Notes: generated by a model not told the origin, from the sequence alone. Counted from the stretch's first letter, positions 32,757 to 41,764 are shown. The stretch: DNA of 64,000 nt from CBDCVY01 sp965223245 (GCA_965223245.1 CBDCVY010000013.1:3472001-3536000), one strand, 5' to 3'. Numbers and translations: made by a program.

Positions 32757-34295
32757 CTAATACGGATTCTTTGGCTCTTTAGGAACCAGAATGGCTAGGA
32801 TCGGGATGAATGCCAGGCAGAGGTAACAGAAAATATCCCCGTATTGAGCGTATAAGGTCGGTCCGCTGGTGGTAGGTGAAATGGTTGTGATTAAATAAGC
32901 CTCAGTAAATATTTCGGTGGTGGGCACAATTCGTCCCCAAGGGTCGATTGCTCCGGTAATACCGGTATTGGCAGCGCGGACAATGGGGACACGGTTTTCC
33001 ACAGCGCGCAGAGCGGCCATACTGATATGTTGATAGGAAGCGGCACTTTTACCAAACCAGGCATCATTGGTAATGTTCACCAAAAAATGGGCACCATTCG
33101 AAACAGGTTGCCGAACCAAATCAGGAAACGCAATTTCGTAACAAATGGAAACACCAAATTTATAGAGATTTTTGAAATCGAATACCACGCCTGCGTTTCC
33201 GCGTCCAAAGTCGCCAATGCCTTCCACCATTTTGTCCAGGAAAAACAGAATTTTTCGAAAGGGAATAAACTCACCAAAAGGAACGAGGTGGATCTTGTCA
33301 TAGCGTTTGGCTTTTTCTGCAGTGGGTGTCAGATAATAGGCACTGTTATAACTTATGGGAATACGATTTTTCATTTGAAGGTAGGGACTGCCAAAAACTA
33401 ACGGGGTTTGGGTTTCTTCCATTATTTGAGAAATATATTGAAACCCTTTATCATCGCGCTCATAGTAAAAGGGGGTTACCGCTTCAGGCCAGACGATTAG
33501 ATCGGGTTTACTTTTTAAAGAAGCCAATGTGAGTTCTCGATATTTTTCCATCACATCATTTTTATATTTTGGGTTCCACTTCATTTCCTGGGGAATGTTT
33601 CCTTGAATTAAAGCGGTCTTAACGGGGGGACCGGATGTGTGAAAGGACCGGTCCAAGGAGAAATGGCCGAACCCCAAACAAGCCGCCAGGATTAAAATGG
33701 TGGTTGTGACCACTCTCAATCGATATTGGTCCCAGGGTTTTCCCATCGAAATGGCAGGACATAATATATAGAAGCAACCCGCATTCACTAATACGATCAG
33801 CGCTGAAATTCCATAGACACCTGTAAACTCCGCAATTTGTATTACGGATAGATTTTGAAATTGTGAATAACCCAAGCCTTGCCAGGAAAACCCATATTCA
33901 AGATGAGTGGAGCGGATGTACTCCAGTCCGGTCCAAATCAATGGGGCGAGTAAGAACCAATAGACGGCATTGCCTTTGCTCAATCGATTTACCAAATAAG
34001 AAAATAAGCTAATATAAAATGCCAAATAGACCGAGAGCAGTAACAAAATGAGCCAACTGATCACCATGGGGATGTTTCCATAGTTCACCAGAGTGTTATT
34101 AATCCAGGAAAGGCTGGTGAGATAAAAAACGGTTCCTGTGATGAATCCACATCCTGCCGCTTTTTTGGGAGTGCTTCCATAAATGCAGAAGAATAAAGGG
34201 ATTAGAGCCACCCAACTGAGCCACTCTAAATTATATTTTGGAAAAGACAGTGAAAGTAAAATTCCGCTGATTGCAGATAAAATGAAAAATTTCAT
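32757..34295 (-). CDS. lnt: Apolipoprotein N-acyltransferase
   Basis: Lnt adds the third acyl chain to lipoproteins at the outer face of the inner membrane. The 512-residue protein has an N-terminal block of six or more membrane helices (1-200) and a nitrilase-like domain. The catalytic triad is seen in DLIVWPEAVTPFYY (Glu), KIHLVPFGEFIP (Lys) and VSICYEIAFPDLVR (Cys), and NITNDAWFGKSAA is conserved. It ends with a last hydrophobic helix. Several lipoproteins in this window would be substrates. Confidence 0.94.
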   Translation of the reverse strand: MKFFILSAISGILLSLSFPKYNLEWLSWVALIPLFFCIYGSTPKKAAGCGFITGTVFYLTSLSWINNTLVNYGNIPMVISWLILLLLSVYLAFYISLFSYLVNRLSKGNAVYWFLLAPLIWTGLEYIRSTHLEYGFSWQGLGYSQFQNLSVIQIAEFTGVYGISALIVLVNAGCFYILCPAISMGKPWDQYRLRVVTTTILILAACLGFGHFSLDRSFHTSGPPVKTALIQGNIPQEMKWNPKYKNDVMEKYRELTLASLKSKPDLIVWPEAVTPFYYERDDKGFQYISQIMEETQTPLVFGSPYLQMKNRIPISYNSAYYLTPTAEKAKRYDKIHLVPFGEFIPFRKILFFLDKMVEGIGDFGRGNAGVVFDFKNLYKFGVSICYEIAFPDLVRQPVSNGAHFLVNITNDAWFGKSAASYQHISMAALRAVENRVPIVRAANTGITGAIDPWGRIVPTTEIFTEAYLITTISPTTSGPTLYAQYGDIFCYLCLAFIPILAILVPKEPKNPY

Positions 34296-34377
34296 AGAGT
34301 TAGGAATTGTGTTCGCTTAATACGGCTAAATCCGATATAGTATACAATTTGCGGAAAGAATTCTCAGGAAAGTTATT

Positions 34378-34638
34378 TTGGCTTCTCAAAAACAAATTTT
34401 AGAAAATTTTAAAAAGGTTTGCATTTGCCGTAGCATCACAGGTGGAACCATTTTAAAGGCCATGAAAGAAGGACACCTCACGTTTGAATCCCTACGCAGA
34501 AAAATAAGTGTGGGCACCGGAAATTGTAATGCCAAACGCTGCCGTGAAAAAATTGAAGCTAAACTCTGCGATTATAAAGCCTCCCTCTCAGAAAACAAAA
34601 CAAACAATAACTCCCCTGTTGCCAAAAAGTTAAATTAA
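34378..34638 (+). CDS. BFD-like [2Fe-2S] protein
   Basis: The 86-residue protein carries CxC (VCICRSITGGTILKAMKEG) and, about 32 residues on, CxxxxC (GNCNAKRCREKI). This is the Cys pattern of BFD-like [2Fe-2S] domains, found in bacterioferritin-associated ferredoxin and as small domains in nitrite reductase and related proteins. TTG at 34378 is used because AGGAAAG lies 5 bases upstream and no ATG fits. The gene is divergent from lnt. Electron transfer to an iron-storage protein is possible. Confidence 0.75.
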   Translation: MASQKQILENFKKVCICRSITGGTILKAMKEGHLTFESLRRKISVGTGNCNAKRCREKIEAKLCDYKASLSENKTNNNSPVAKKLN

Positions 34639-34700
34639 AATCGGCATCTCATAATTTATTCAAATAATTATTTTTTGTTTTAAGAGCAAAATCATTCGCT

Positions 34701-35303
34701 ATGAGAATTAAACTTTATATCTTAGTCTTTATATTTTGGAACGTTTTCGTAACTGGACTTTGTGCACAAGGAATTTCTTTCACGGATAAGCTTGTTCAAG
34801 CGGCCCTCAAACGCACCCAACAGCAAGTGGTTTACGATGGCCGTTATTTCACGATTCCCTATCCGTGGGGAGATGTTCCGGCCCATGTCGGAGTGTGCAC
34901 CGATGTCATCATCCGCACTTATCGCGCTCTTGGCATTGATTTACAAAAACGAGTGCATGAGGATATGAAATCCAATTTTGAACAATATCCAAAAACCTGG
35001 GGATTGAAAAAACCGGATCCCAATATTGATCATCGCCGGGTTCCAAATTTACAAGTCTTTTTTACTCGCAAGGGTCAGGCGCTTCCTATTTCAAGTAAAG
35101 GTAGCGATTACAAACCGGGAGATATGGTGACCTGGAATTTATCGAACCAAAGAATTTTACCTCATATTGGCATCGTGACGGATTTAAAATCTGCGGATAA
35201 TGAGCGACCTTTAATTGTTCATAACATTGGTCGCGGTCCGGAACTGGAAGATATATTGTTTGATTTCAAAATCACCGGGCATTATCGTTACGTAGAAAAG
35301 TAA
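34701..35303 (+). CDS. Exported DUF1287-family protein
   Basis: The 200-residue protein has a signal peptide (about residues 1-22, YILVFIFWNVFVTGLCA) and the DUF1287 core: YDGRYFTIPYPWGDVPAHVG, CTDVIIRTYRALGIDLQ, VHEDMKSNFEQYPKTWGL and PHIGIVTD. The Cys in VGVCTDV and the His in PHIGIV are placed like a NlpC/P60-type catalytic pair, so peptidoglycan hydrolysis is plausible, although the family is uncharacterised. Confidence 0.82.
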   Translation: MRIKLYILVFIFWNVFVTGLCAQGISFTDKLVQAALKRTQQQVVYDGRYFTIPYPWGDVPAHVGVCTDVIIRTYRALGIDLQKRVHEDMKSNFEQYPKTWGLKKPDPNIDHRRVPNLQVFFTRKGQALPISSKGSDYKPGDMVTWNLSNQRILPHIGIVTDLKSADNERPLIVHNIGRGPELEDILFDFKITGHYRYVEK

Positions 35304-35381
35304 AGATATCTAAATCTGTTTTTGAGAAACGAATTTTGTCCATTGTTTAGTTAACTATGATTTAAACCCCTCTTTTTTCCT

Positions 35382-35520
35382 GAGACCTTTGCGTAAACGG
35401 GAATATTGAACGAAACACAAAAAGTTTAGAAAAGAAGACCCATGTTCGCCCTCTTTTTAAAGAGGGCCGGGGTGATTGACAATCAGGGCTTTTCCAAATT
35501 TCTACTTACGCAAAGGTCTC
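35382..35520. repeat. Intact MITE-like element
   Basis: A 139-bp element with perfect 15-bp inverted termini, GAGACCTTTGCGTAA (35382-35396) and TTACGCAAAGGTCTC (35506-35520). The interior has CCCTCTTTTTAAAGAGGG, itself an inverted repeat, and no coding potential. It is the best-preserved copy in the window. Confidence 0.85.
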
Positions 35521-35568
35521 TTTTTTGCTTGGATATCTTCACCAAGTCTCCAATCAGCCTTAAAGTTT

Positions 35569-35660
35569 ATGACCGACTTTAAAGAAGAAATTATTCGAAA
35601 TGCGACAATCATTAACCCGCTGCGTAAACAAATTTCATTTATCTTTCAGTTTCCTGCCAG
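35569..35660 (+). pseudogene. 5' fragment of a gene paralogous to 36271-36696
   Basis: MTDFKEEIIRNATIINPLRK aligns with YKEEIIRNAAIINQLHKH of the downstream gene, and the DNA (AAGAAGAAATTATTCGAAAT) is nearly identical before similarity stops at about 35652. The remainder of the gene is absent. The ParE-type toxin-antitoxin pair lies between the fragment and the longer copy. Confidence 0.6.
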
Positions 35661-35726
35661 TCAGAGAATTAGTCCTATGAAAATAAAAATGGTGAAGCTT
35701 TTTCCATATTTTGCTAAGCTTGAAGG

Positions 35727-35945
35727 ATGAGCGATATGGAAACCGTCGATATTTCAGGAATCAAATTTACTTCTACCGTCTTTCCCACGGAAGAAGATAT
35801 GAAGTTATGGGAAAGCCTCACCTATGAACAGCGCAAAGCTGTAGAAATCCGTGACGAGGAGGAAGGCTATCAAAGTGGAATTGCTGAACCTCAAACTATG
35901 GATGAATTGATTGCCGAAGCCAAAGCCGAAATGAAGAATGAATGA
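35727..35945 (+). CDS. Antitoxin of a ParE-type module
   Basis: The 72-residue acidic protein (IKFTSTVFPTEEDMKLWESL ... MDELIAEAKAEMKNE) is encoded directly before a ParE-like toxin, with a 4-base ATGA overlap. It lacks a recognisable DNA-binding domain but has the acidic, helical C-terminus usual for the toxin-binding part of ParD-like antitoxins. An in-frame ATG at 35736 has a better-spaced GAAGG site and may be the true start. Confidence 0.75.
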   Translation: MSDMETVDISGIKFTSTVFPTEEDMKLWESLTYEQRKAVEIRDEEEGYQSGIAEPQTMDELIAEAKAEMKNE

Positions 35946-36208
35946 TCTATGAGCTTTCGCGGCAAGCGCAGTCCGATATCAAAGCCATTTACCGTTACAC
36001 TGTAGAATATTTTGGAGAAGGACAGGCGAAGGAATATTTAGATGGTCTGTACTTTAGTTTTGAGCTTCTCACAGACAATCCTAAACTGGGTCGCTTATGG
36101 GACGGTAAAGGCTATCGCTACATCTATAAAAGCCACTTTGTCTATTATCGAATTATAAAAGAAAAAATTCTAATAACCCGCATTCGTAATACACGCCAAA
36201 AGCCTTAA
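35942..36208 (+). CDS. ParE/RelE-family toxin
   Basis: The 88-residue protein has the ParE pattern: LSRQAQSDIKAIYRYTVEYF, then AKEYLDGLYFSFELLTDNPK, LGRLWDGKGYRYIYKSHFVY and a terminal ILITRIRNTRQ. ParE toxins inhibit DNA gyrase; RelE relatives cleave mRNA, and the two cannot be separated by eye. It is translationally coupled to its antitoxin. Confidence 0.88.
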   Translation: MIYELSRQAQSDIKAIYRYTVEYFGEGQAKEYLDGLYFSFELLTDNPKLGRLWDGKGYRYIYKSHFVYYRIIKEKILITRIRNTRQKP

Positions 36209-36270
36209 ACTTTACTTCCGTGAAACAGAATACCTAATTCTGTTTCTAAGAAGTGTTCTCAAATAGGGAA

Positions 36271-36696
36271 ATGGTAAATTGCTGTATTAAGGGGTCGAGC
36301 ATATTGTATAAAGAAGAAATTATTCGAAATGCGGCAATCATTAACCAACTCCATAAACACATTCATTTTACATTTCAGTTTCGTTACGATAGTGATGAAA
36401 AATATGAGGAGTGGTCCGCGGCGTGCGAAAATTTTCGTATGCAATATGACTCGCTTGCTTTTCCGGGTGGCTGGGCCGGAGCATTGGATAGGATCCTTGA
36501 GGGGGGCTCGGAAGCCATGGAAGCGGCAATTTGTTTTTTGGAAATTCGGCCCTATTTTTTTCGATCCGGTTACATGTTCAAGGACATTTTAAGAAAAGCC
36601 AAACAAGCCCCCCTATCTGAGAATCAACGCAAAAGATTAGAGACGGTTGCCCAAGCTTATAAAAAATATAGAGCTTCAAGAAGATCGAGAGGTTAG
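36271..36696 (+). CDS. Hypothetical protein, duplicated 5' end nearby
   Basis: The frame encodes about 141 residues (core KEEIIRNAAIINQLHKHIHF ... DEKYEEWSAACENFRMQYDS ... FLEIRPYFFRSGYMFKDILR). It is soluble, with no signal. I do not recognise the family. The start is uncertain (ATG 36271 or TTG 36304): the upstream part diverges from the fragment at 35569 exactly where that fragment begins, so the native 5' end may have been lost. Confidence 0.6.
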   Translation: MVNCCIKGSSILYKEEIIRNAAIINQLHKHIHFTFQFRYDSDEKYEEWSAACENFRMQYDSLAFPGGWAGALDRILEGGSEAMEAAICFLEIRPYFFRSGYMFKDILRKAKQAPLSENQRKRLETVAQAYKKYRASRRSRG

Positions 36697-36832
36697 TAAA
36701 GGTTCCAAGGTTTCCTAACTTCATATGATCTCCCGGATTTTAGATGGTTCCCATGAGGATTAAATGGCTCGAAATGCTAAAGATTTAGCTTGGAAAATGG
36801 AACAGCTTTTTCCTTGCTAAATAGCTAATAAA

Positions 36833-36868
36833 TTAATTAAAATGATTAAATTAATTAAAATAATTAAA
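36833..36868 (+). promoter_or_regulatory. Two tandem 18-bp repeats before an antitoxin gene
   Basis: TTAATTAAAATGATTAAA is followed immediately by TTAATTAAAATAATTAAA, 17 of 18 bases identical. They end 18 bases before the Phd-like gene and are suited to cooperative antitoxin binding. Confidence 0.6.
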
Positions 36869-36886
36869 TTTTGAAGGATTTTTTTA

Positions 36887-37159
36887 GTGGATATTTATAG
36901 CTCAACCGATGCTAAACGAGAGTTTGGTGAAGTATTGCTTAAATCGCAAAAAGGCCCGGTCAGTGTTACTCGAAATGGGAAGCCCATTGCTGTAGTCGTC
37001 TCCGATGCTGAATACAGGCAATTAAAATTGCAGGCTCTTCGAGCAGCTCTTATTGAGGGTGAAAATAGCGGTGATGCAGGCCCATTAGATATGGAAAGGA
37101 TCAAGCAAAAAGCAAAGCGGCAAGCCGGGCTGAATATTTCCAATGCTGAAGATTTGTAA
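36887..37159 (+). CDS. Phd/YefM-family antitoxin
   Basis: The 90-residue protein begins MDIYSSTDAKREFGEVLLKS, followed by GPVSVTRNGKPIAVVVSDAE, the Phd/YefM DNA-binding fold. The acidic C-terminus (about residues 55-90) should neutralise the toxin. It starts at GTG 36887 behind GAAGGA. It overlaps the toxin gene by 17 bases, and tandem repeats upstream are the likely operator. Confidence 0.9.
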   Translation: MDIYSSTDAKREFGEVLLKSQKGPVSVTRNGKPIAVVVSDAEYRQLKLQALRAALIEGENSGDAGPLDMERIKQKAKRQAGLNISNAEDL

Positions 37160-37433
37160 ACAAGTTCAAGCAGAACAAGATCTTATTAATATTTGGATTT
37201 ATTCACTTCAAAACTGGAGCGAAGTCCAAGCAGACAAATACCTCGATCAAATCAATCAGGGCATTCAATTAATTGCAGAAAACCCGGGGATAGGTGTAGC
37301 GTGTGAAGAGGTGCGACCCGGTTATAGAAAATACCTGGTAAACTGTCATTTGATTTTTTATCGGGTGAATAAAGAAACTTTGCAAATCATTCGTGTTCTT
37401 GGCCAAGACATGGATTGCGAAAGCCACCTTTAA
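37143..37433 (+). CDS. ParE-family toxin
   Basis: The 96-residue protein has QVQAEQDLINIWIYSLQNWS, then ADKYLDQINQGIQLIAENPG, RPGYRKYLVNCHLIFYRV and IIRVLGQDMD, matching ParE. It pairs with the overlapping Phd-like antitoxin. It is a separate module from that at 35727-36208; the two toxins share the family but are not close copies. Confidence 0.9.
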   Translation: MLKICKQVQAEQDLINIWIYSLQNWSEVQADKYLDQINQGIQLIAENPGIGVACEEVRPGYRKYLVNCHLIFYRVNKETLQIIRVLGQDMDCESHL

Positions 37434-37620
37434 AGGATTTTTATTTATTTTTATGGAAGGTTAAAACAGGTATTTGAGCGGCTCAATTGAGAAAAAGTCA
37501 ATCCATGGTAAAAATTCTACGTTATAGTTTTATTTCGAAAGGTTTTTATATGGTGAAAGAATACGTGTTAACAGCTTTTTGCAAGTAGTATCAATCTTGA
37601 CTCATGGATAAGGTGTTCTT

Positions 37621-38997
37621 ATGATTTCATTTGATGAAATTGAGTTAAATTCCTCATTAAAGGATGAGCTAATAATTTTTCGAGAGGAAATAGAAAAGTT
37701 CAGGAATGAGGGGCCTTTGGATAAAGTGGCCTTAACAAAATTAGAAGAGCATTTTAAGGCTTCCCACATTTACAACAGTGCCGGCATTGAAGGAAATAGG
37801 CTCACTTTACAAGAAACGACGCTCGTATTAAGTGATGGAATTGATATTAGTGGAAAACCTGTTAGTGAAAGCATTGAGGTTAAAAATTTAGGAAAAGCAT
37901 TTGACTATTTGAAAGAAATTTCTGATCCAAAACAAACATTAAGAGAAGGAGACATTCGTGACTTGCACCAAATAATTGTGGGAGAAAATCAGGAGGTGTC
38001 TCCCGGCAAATATAGAGAAATTGGTGTTGTCATTTCCGGGTCGGAGCATAAGCCGCCTGAACCTTTAGATGTTCCACTGATGGTGGAATCTTTAGTGAAT
38101 TGGATCAACGAAAATAGCCAAAAAGATCCCATCATTGTTGCTTCGGTCGCTCACCATAGATTTGTGTATATTCATCCGTTTAAAGATGGAAACGGGAGGG
38201 TCTCTCGTTTGCTTATGAATTTAATTTTAATGAAAAACGGTTATCCAATTTCCAATATTTCTAGAGACCAAAGGCCGGAATATTATGAAAGTCTAAGTTT
38301 TGCTGATAATGGGTTATTTGATTTGATTGTGCAGATTGTATTTAGAAGCAGCCATAAACTTTTTTCTGAATATCTACGGATAAGAGATGAATCCAAAAGA
38401 GCGGAGGAGTGGGCTGCAAATTGGGGGGAAACAGAAAAAGCAGTAACCAGGAAGAGAGAATTAAAAGATTTAGAATTATGGCAAACTAGAGTTAACCAAA
38501 TTTATTTGGAATTCGAGCGAGCCGCAGATTTGTTAAATGAACAAGTGAAGAGTATCCACATTGAAATTTATCGTTTTGAAGCGAGTATTGACTTAGAAAA
38601 ATACAACCAACTGCGTTTTAGAGGTTTCGCTGAGCACGCAAACTTTTTTTCTATTAGATTTCGGGGCAAAAATAATTTACAAGAAGAACAGTTTATGTTT
38701 AGATTTTATAGAAATAAACCTAAATTTCCTCCGGTCTCCAGATTTATTCCTTTGGAACTTAATTACTTAGAAAAGGATTCTCCAAGTGAGGAAAGCAAGT
38801 ATAAAAGGGTCTCTGAGCTTTCTTGGGGAGATAAAATTAGAATTCGTGAACTTTATTTCAATGAGGAGGGAGACTTTACAACTCGGTATTTCGATTTACA
38901 GTCAAAAGATGAAGTTGAGTCCAAAAAAATCAGCATAGCAGATACCGCTAAAATGTTTTTTGATGATGTATTAAAAAATATTTTTACTCTTTCTTGA
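37621..38997 (+). CDS. Fic-domain protein (class II-type inhibitory motif)
   Basis: Fic enzymes usually AMPylate target proteins. The 458-residue protein has the catalytic motif HPFKDGNGRVSR starting at His185, fully intact, preceded by a flap-like segment (GVVISGSEHKPPEP). The N-terminal inhibitory motif [S/T]xxxE[G/N] is present as SAGIEG (residues 53-58), typical of class II Fic proteins that inhibit themselves. The C-terminal 200 residues are not recognised. No separate antitoxin is adjacent, which fits self-inhibition. It ends the accessory region. Confidence 0.9.
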   Translation: MISFDEIELNSSLKDELIIFREEIEKFRNEGPLDKVALTKLEEHFKASHIYNSAGIEGNRLTLQETTLVLSDGIDISGKPVSESIEVKNLGKAFDYLKEISDPKQTLREGDIRDLHQIIVGENQEVSPGKYREIGVVISGSEHKPPEPLDVPLMVESLVNWINENSQKDPIIVASVAHHRFVYIHPFKDGNGRVSRLLMNLILMKNGYPISNISRDQRPEYYESLSFADNGLFDLIVQIVFRSSHKLFSEYLRIRDESKRAEEWAANWGETEKAVTRKRELKDLELWQTRVNQIYLEFERAADLLNEQVKSIHIEIYRFEASIDLEKYNQLRFRGFAEHANFFSIRFRGKNNLQEEQFMFRFYRNKPKFPPVSRFIPLELNYLEKDSPSEESKYKRVSELSWGDKIRIRELYFNEEGDFTTRYFDLQSKDEVESKKISIADTAKMFFDDVLKNIFTLS

Positions 38998-39116
38998 GAG
39001 AGACTTTTGTTCAGGATGAGTATGAAACAAATCAAAATAAATTACTTATAGAGTCTCATTAGCTTTGAGTTGAAAGATATAACTCTGTGGTTGAATTGCT
39101 GGAACTTGGAAGAGGT

Positions 39117-40313
39117 CTAAAGAGATTTAAAAGCTTGCTCTATTCGATCCAGTCCTTTTTCCAGGTTTTCCATAGAGGTGGCGAAGGACAGGCGGGCGTT
39201 GTTGTCGGCGCCAAAGGCCACACCCGGAACGATAGCTACTTTGGCTTCTTCTAATAAAAATGCGGCCGCGTCAAGAGAACCTTTAATGATTTTTCCATTC
39301 CATTGTTTTCCATAACAACCTGAAATGTCAGGAAACGAATAAAAAGAACCTACCGGTTGATAACAGGAAATTCCATCGATTTCCTCATATCGTTTCATTA
39401 CAAAGTTCCGACGTTTTTGGAATTCTTGCACCATGGTGGCAATGACTTTTGGAGTTTCGTCTCCGGTCAGCGCTTCGACACAGGCGGCTTGGGAAATAGA
39501 AGTCGGGCTCGAAGTGGACTGGCCCTGTAATTTACCGACGGCTTTGGCAATTTCCGGTTCCGCGGCCAGGTAACCGATTCGCCATCCGGTCATGGCAAAA
39601 CATTTTGATGCCCCGTTGATGACGACACTGTTACGTTTTATCTCTTCATCCAAAGAAGCAATGCTCACATGCTGAAAATCATCGAAGACGATTTTTTCAT
39701 AAATCTCATCACTAATGATCAGCAGTTTATTTTTTAAAGCCACTTCTGCGAGCGCCTCTAATTCGTTTTTGGAATAAGCAGACCCGGTTGGATTCGATGG
39801 ACTGTTAAGGATCACAGCCCGGGTGTTTGGAGTGATCACCTCCTGCAATTGTTCCGCTGTAATTTTAAACCCGGAGCTTTCATCGGTATTAATAATGACG
39901 GGAGTGGCATTAGACAAAGTCACCATATCCGGATACGAGACCCAATAGGGCCCCGGGATAATCACTTCGTCGCCCGTGTCCCACAACACCTGCGCCAAAT
40001 TGTAAAAAGAATGTTTCGCCCCGCAAGAAACTACGATTTGGTCTCGCTTGTAATCCAAATGATTGTCGGTTTTAAATTTATGGATGATCGCATCTTTGAG
40101 AGCAAGGGTTCCCGTGACAACGGTGTAATACGTATCGTTGGCGTCAATCGCTTTTTTGGCAGCTTCCTTAACGTTTTCAGGCGTGGAAAAATCAGGTTCA
40201 CCTGCACCAAAACCAATGACATCGATTCCCTGCGATCTCAGTTCGTTGGCCTTGGCTGTAATCGCAAGGGTCATTGAGGGTTGTACATTCTGAATTCGAT
40301 TGGCAAATTTCAT
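39117..40313 (-). CDS. Aspartate aminotransferase (PLP class I)
   Basis: The 398-residue enzyme exchanges amino groups between aspartate and 2-oxoglutarate. It has GFGAGEPDFSTPENV near the N-terminus, ILNSPSNPTGSAY (about residue 170), ISDEIYEKIVFDD and the PLP lysine in SKCFAMTGWRIGYLA (about residue 238). The family is the I-gamma type shared by many bacteria, which can also use prephenate or other substrates. It overlaps the coaD gene by 4 bases on the same strand. Confidence 0.9.
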   Translation of the reverse strand: MKFANRIQNVQPSMTLAITAKANELRSQGIDVIGFGAGEPDFSTPENVKEAAKKAIDANDTYYTVVTGTLALKDAIIHKFKTDNHLDYKRDQIVVSCGAKHSFYNLAQVLWDTGDEVIIPGPYWVSYPDMVTLSNATPVIINTDESSGFKITAEQLQEVITPNTRAVILNSPSNPTGSAYSKNELEALAEVALKNKLLIISDEIYEKIVFDDFQHVSIASLDEEIKRNSVVINGASKCFAMTGWRIGYLAAEPEIAKAVGKLQGQSTSSPTSISQAACVEALTGDETPKVIATMVQEFQKRRNFVMKRYEEIDGISCYQPVGSFYSFPDISGCYGKQWNGKIIKGSLDAAAFLLEEAKVAIVPGVAFGADNNARLSFATSMENLEKGLDRIEQAFKSL

Positions 40314-40795
40314 AGTGTAAGTTTTGAGAAACCTTTAATTACGGGTTTAGGTACCATCTTAGAAACATCCCCGCCGTGCTTGGCAATTTCCTTCACAAAG
40401 CTGGAGCTTAAAAAAGAGAACTCCTGGCTGGGAATTAAAAACACCGTTTCTAAAGAATCGTTTAAATTTCGGTTCATGAGTCCCATTTGTAATTCATATT
40501 CAAAGTCTGAAACGGCTCGTAATCCCTTAATAATAATTCTTGCGTCAAACGATTCTGCAAAATCGGTAAGTAATGTTTCAAAGGGCAATACTTCTATGTT
40601 TTCCCAATTTTTTACAGCTGTTTTTATAAAGTTCACCCGTTCCTCAATGGAAAACAAGGGGTTCTTTTTAGGATTATGAGCTACGGCAACCACTAACCGA
40701 TCACAAAAGGCCTGGGCGCGTTTCATGATATCCAGATGACCAAAGGTAACAGGATCAAAGGTTCCAGGATATAGAGCAGTTCGCTTATCTTTCAT
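40310..40795 (-). CDS. coaD: Phosphopantetheine adenylyltransferase
   Basis: CoaD joins AMP to 4'-phosphopantetheine in CoA synthesis. The 161-residue protein has the nucleotidyltransferase signature ALYPGTFDPVTFGHLDIMKR, VVAVAHNPKKNPLFSIEERV, IIKGLRAVSDFEYELQMGLM and FLSSSFVKEIAKHGGDVS. The length is standard. It begins the coaD-aminotransferase pair; upstream is the long nxr leader region, transcribed in the opposite direction. Confidence 0.95.
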   Translation of the reverse strand: MKDKRTALYPGTFDPVTFGHLDIMKRAQAFCDRLVVAVAHNPKKNPLFSIEERVNFIKTAVKNWENIEVLPFETLLTDFAESFDARIIIKGLRAVSDFEYELQMGLMNRNLNDSLETVFLIPSQEFSFLSSSFVKEIAKHGGDVSKMVPKPVIKGFSKLTL

Positions 40796-41514
40796 GGATC
40801 CATAGGATAATTTGAATAAAAAGAGTCGGGATTATAACTTTAAAAATATGGGGTGAAAAGTATAAATCTTCATAAGTTAGCTATTAGGGGAAAATTATTT
40901 AGATAGCCTTGGATTCATTGATAACTAAGTTTGTCAAATTTCAAATGTGGGTAGCCTTTACAACTCAAACTTCCTATAGGTCCTGATCAACCTTACATAT
41001 ATATGTTTAACAGAGTTAACTCTGCTCAGCAAATCCTATAGATAGTAGGAATTCGATTATTTTTAGAAAAAGTGAAATGGGAGAGTTTTAGAGGATTTTT
41101 CAAAAAATTTTATTGGGAAAATAAAAATATTTTTAAAAATTTAAGTTTGTTACCGGTAAATTACAAATTTTTGCATCCGATGTTGTCAAAATTGAGAGGA
41201 CCTTTTCTTGATGTGGTTTGTTTAAAAAAAAAATAAAAACTAGCGCAATTCTAACTATTTATTTAAAAACAATAAGTTAGAGTAGAATCCGTCTCAAAAA
41301 GTGGAGTTTTTTGAATTTTTCATCCAAGTCTCTAAAGTAAAAAAATTTAAGAAATCCAAAAAAATATATGAAAAATATTGAATTGTTTGTAGTTATGTTA
41401 TAGATTGGCGGCAAATAAAGCGGGATTGATTTTGCCTTTTTTTATTCCAATTTGTTTCTGGGATGAGGCTTCAAAACCCGCCAAAAAAATTGCAATTTCC
41501 CTGAAAAAAAGGGT

Positions 41515-41543
41515 TTGACAAGATTTTTATATTCACGTATAAA
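41515..41543 (+). promoter_or_regulatory. Strong sigma-70-type promoter upstream of nxrA
   Basis: TTGACA (41515-41520) and TATAAA (41538-41543) are separated by exactly 17 bases. Transcription would start near 41550, 375 bases before nxrA and 110 bases before a strong terminator. Confidence 0.75.
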
Positions 41544-41623
41544 GAGGCATGCTCAAAAGCCCCAGCAGGCAAAAAAACGTTTTTTTTGAATTAAAAATTG
41601 TTTTTTCTTGGGATTTATTATCC

Positions 41624-41674
41624 ATGAAAATTAGCGATCAAATTATATTGTCCAAAACTCAAACCCTGTTTTGA
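41624..41674 (+). CDS. Possible 16-codon leader peptide
   Basis: MKISDQIILSKTQTLF starts at ATG 41624 and stops at TGA 41672-41674, inside the ascending arm of the terminator at 41661. A TTGGGA stretch 12 bases before the ATG is a weak ribosome site. The position is like that of attenuation leaders, but the peptide has no obvious run of a regulatory amino acid. Confidence 0.25.
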   Translation: MKISDQIILSKTQTLF

Positions 41675-41712
41675 GGCTTATTTAGGCCTTAAAGCGGGGT
41701 TTATTTTTTTTT
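41661..41712 (+). terminator. Rho-independent terminator within the nxrA leader
   Basis: A 17-bp stem runs continuously from AAACCCTG to CGGGGTTT through TTTTGAGGC/GCCTTAAAG (some G-T pairs) around an 8-base loop, and is followed by ATTTTTTTTT. It lies about 110 bases downstream of the predicted start site and 215 bases before nxrA. Either it ends a small RNA or it controls read-through into nxrA. Confidence 0.8.
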
Positions 41713-41735
41713 GAAGTGTTTGTAAAAAATAAGTA

Positions 41736-41764
41736 TTGACCTTTGATATTTCGGGGCACAAATT
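41736..41764 (+). promoter_or_regulatory. Weak candidate second promoter for nxrA
   Basis: TTGACC (41736-41741) is followed after 17 bases by CAAATT, a poor -10. It lies past the terminator and would allow independent nxrA transcription. I saw no clear sigma-54 site here. Confidence 0.3.
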
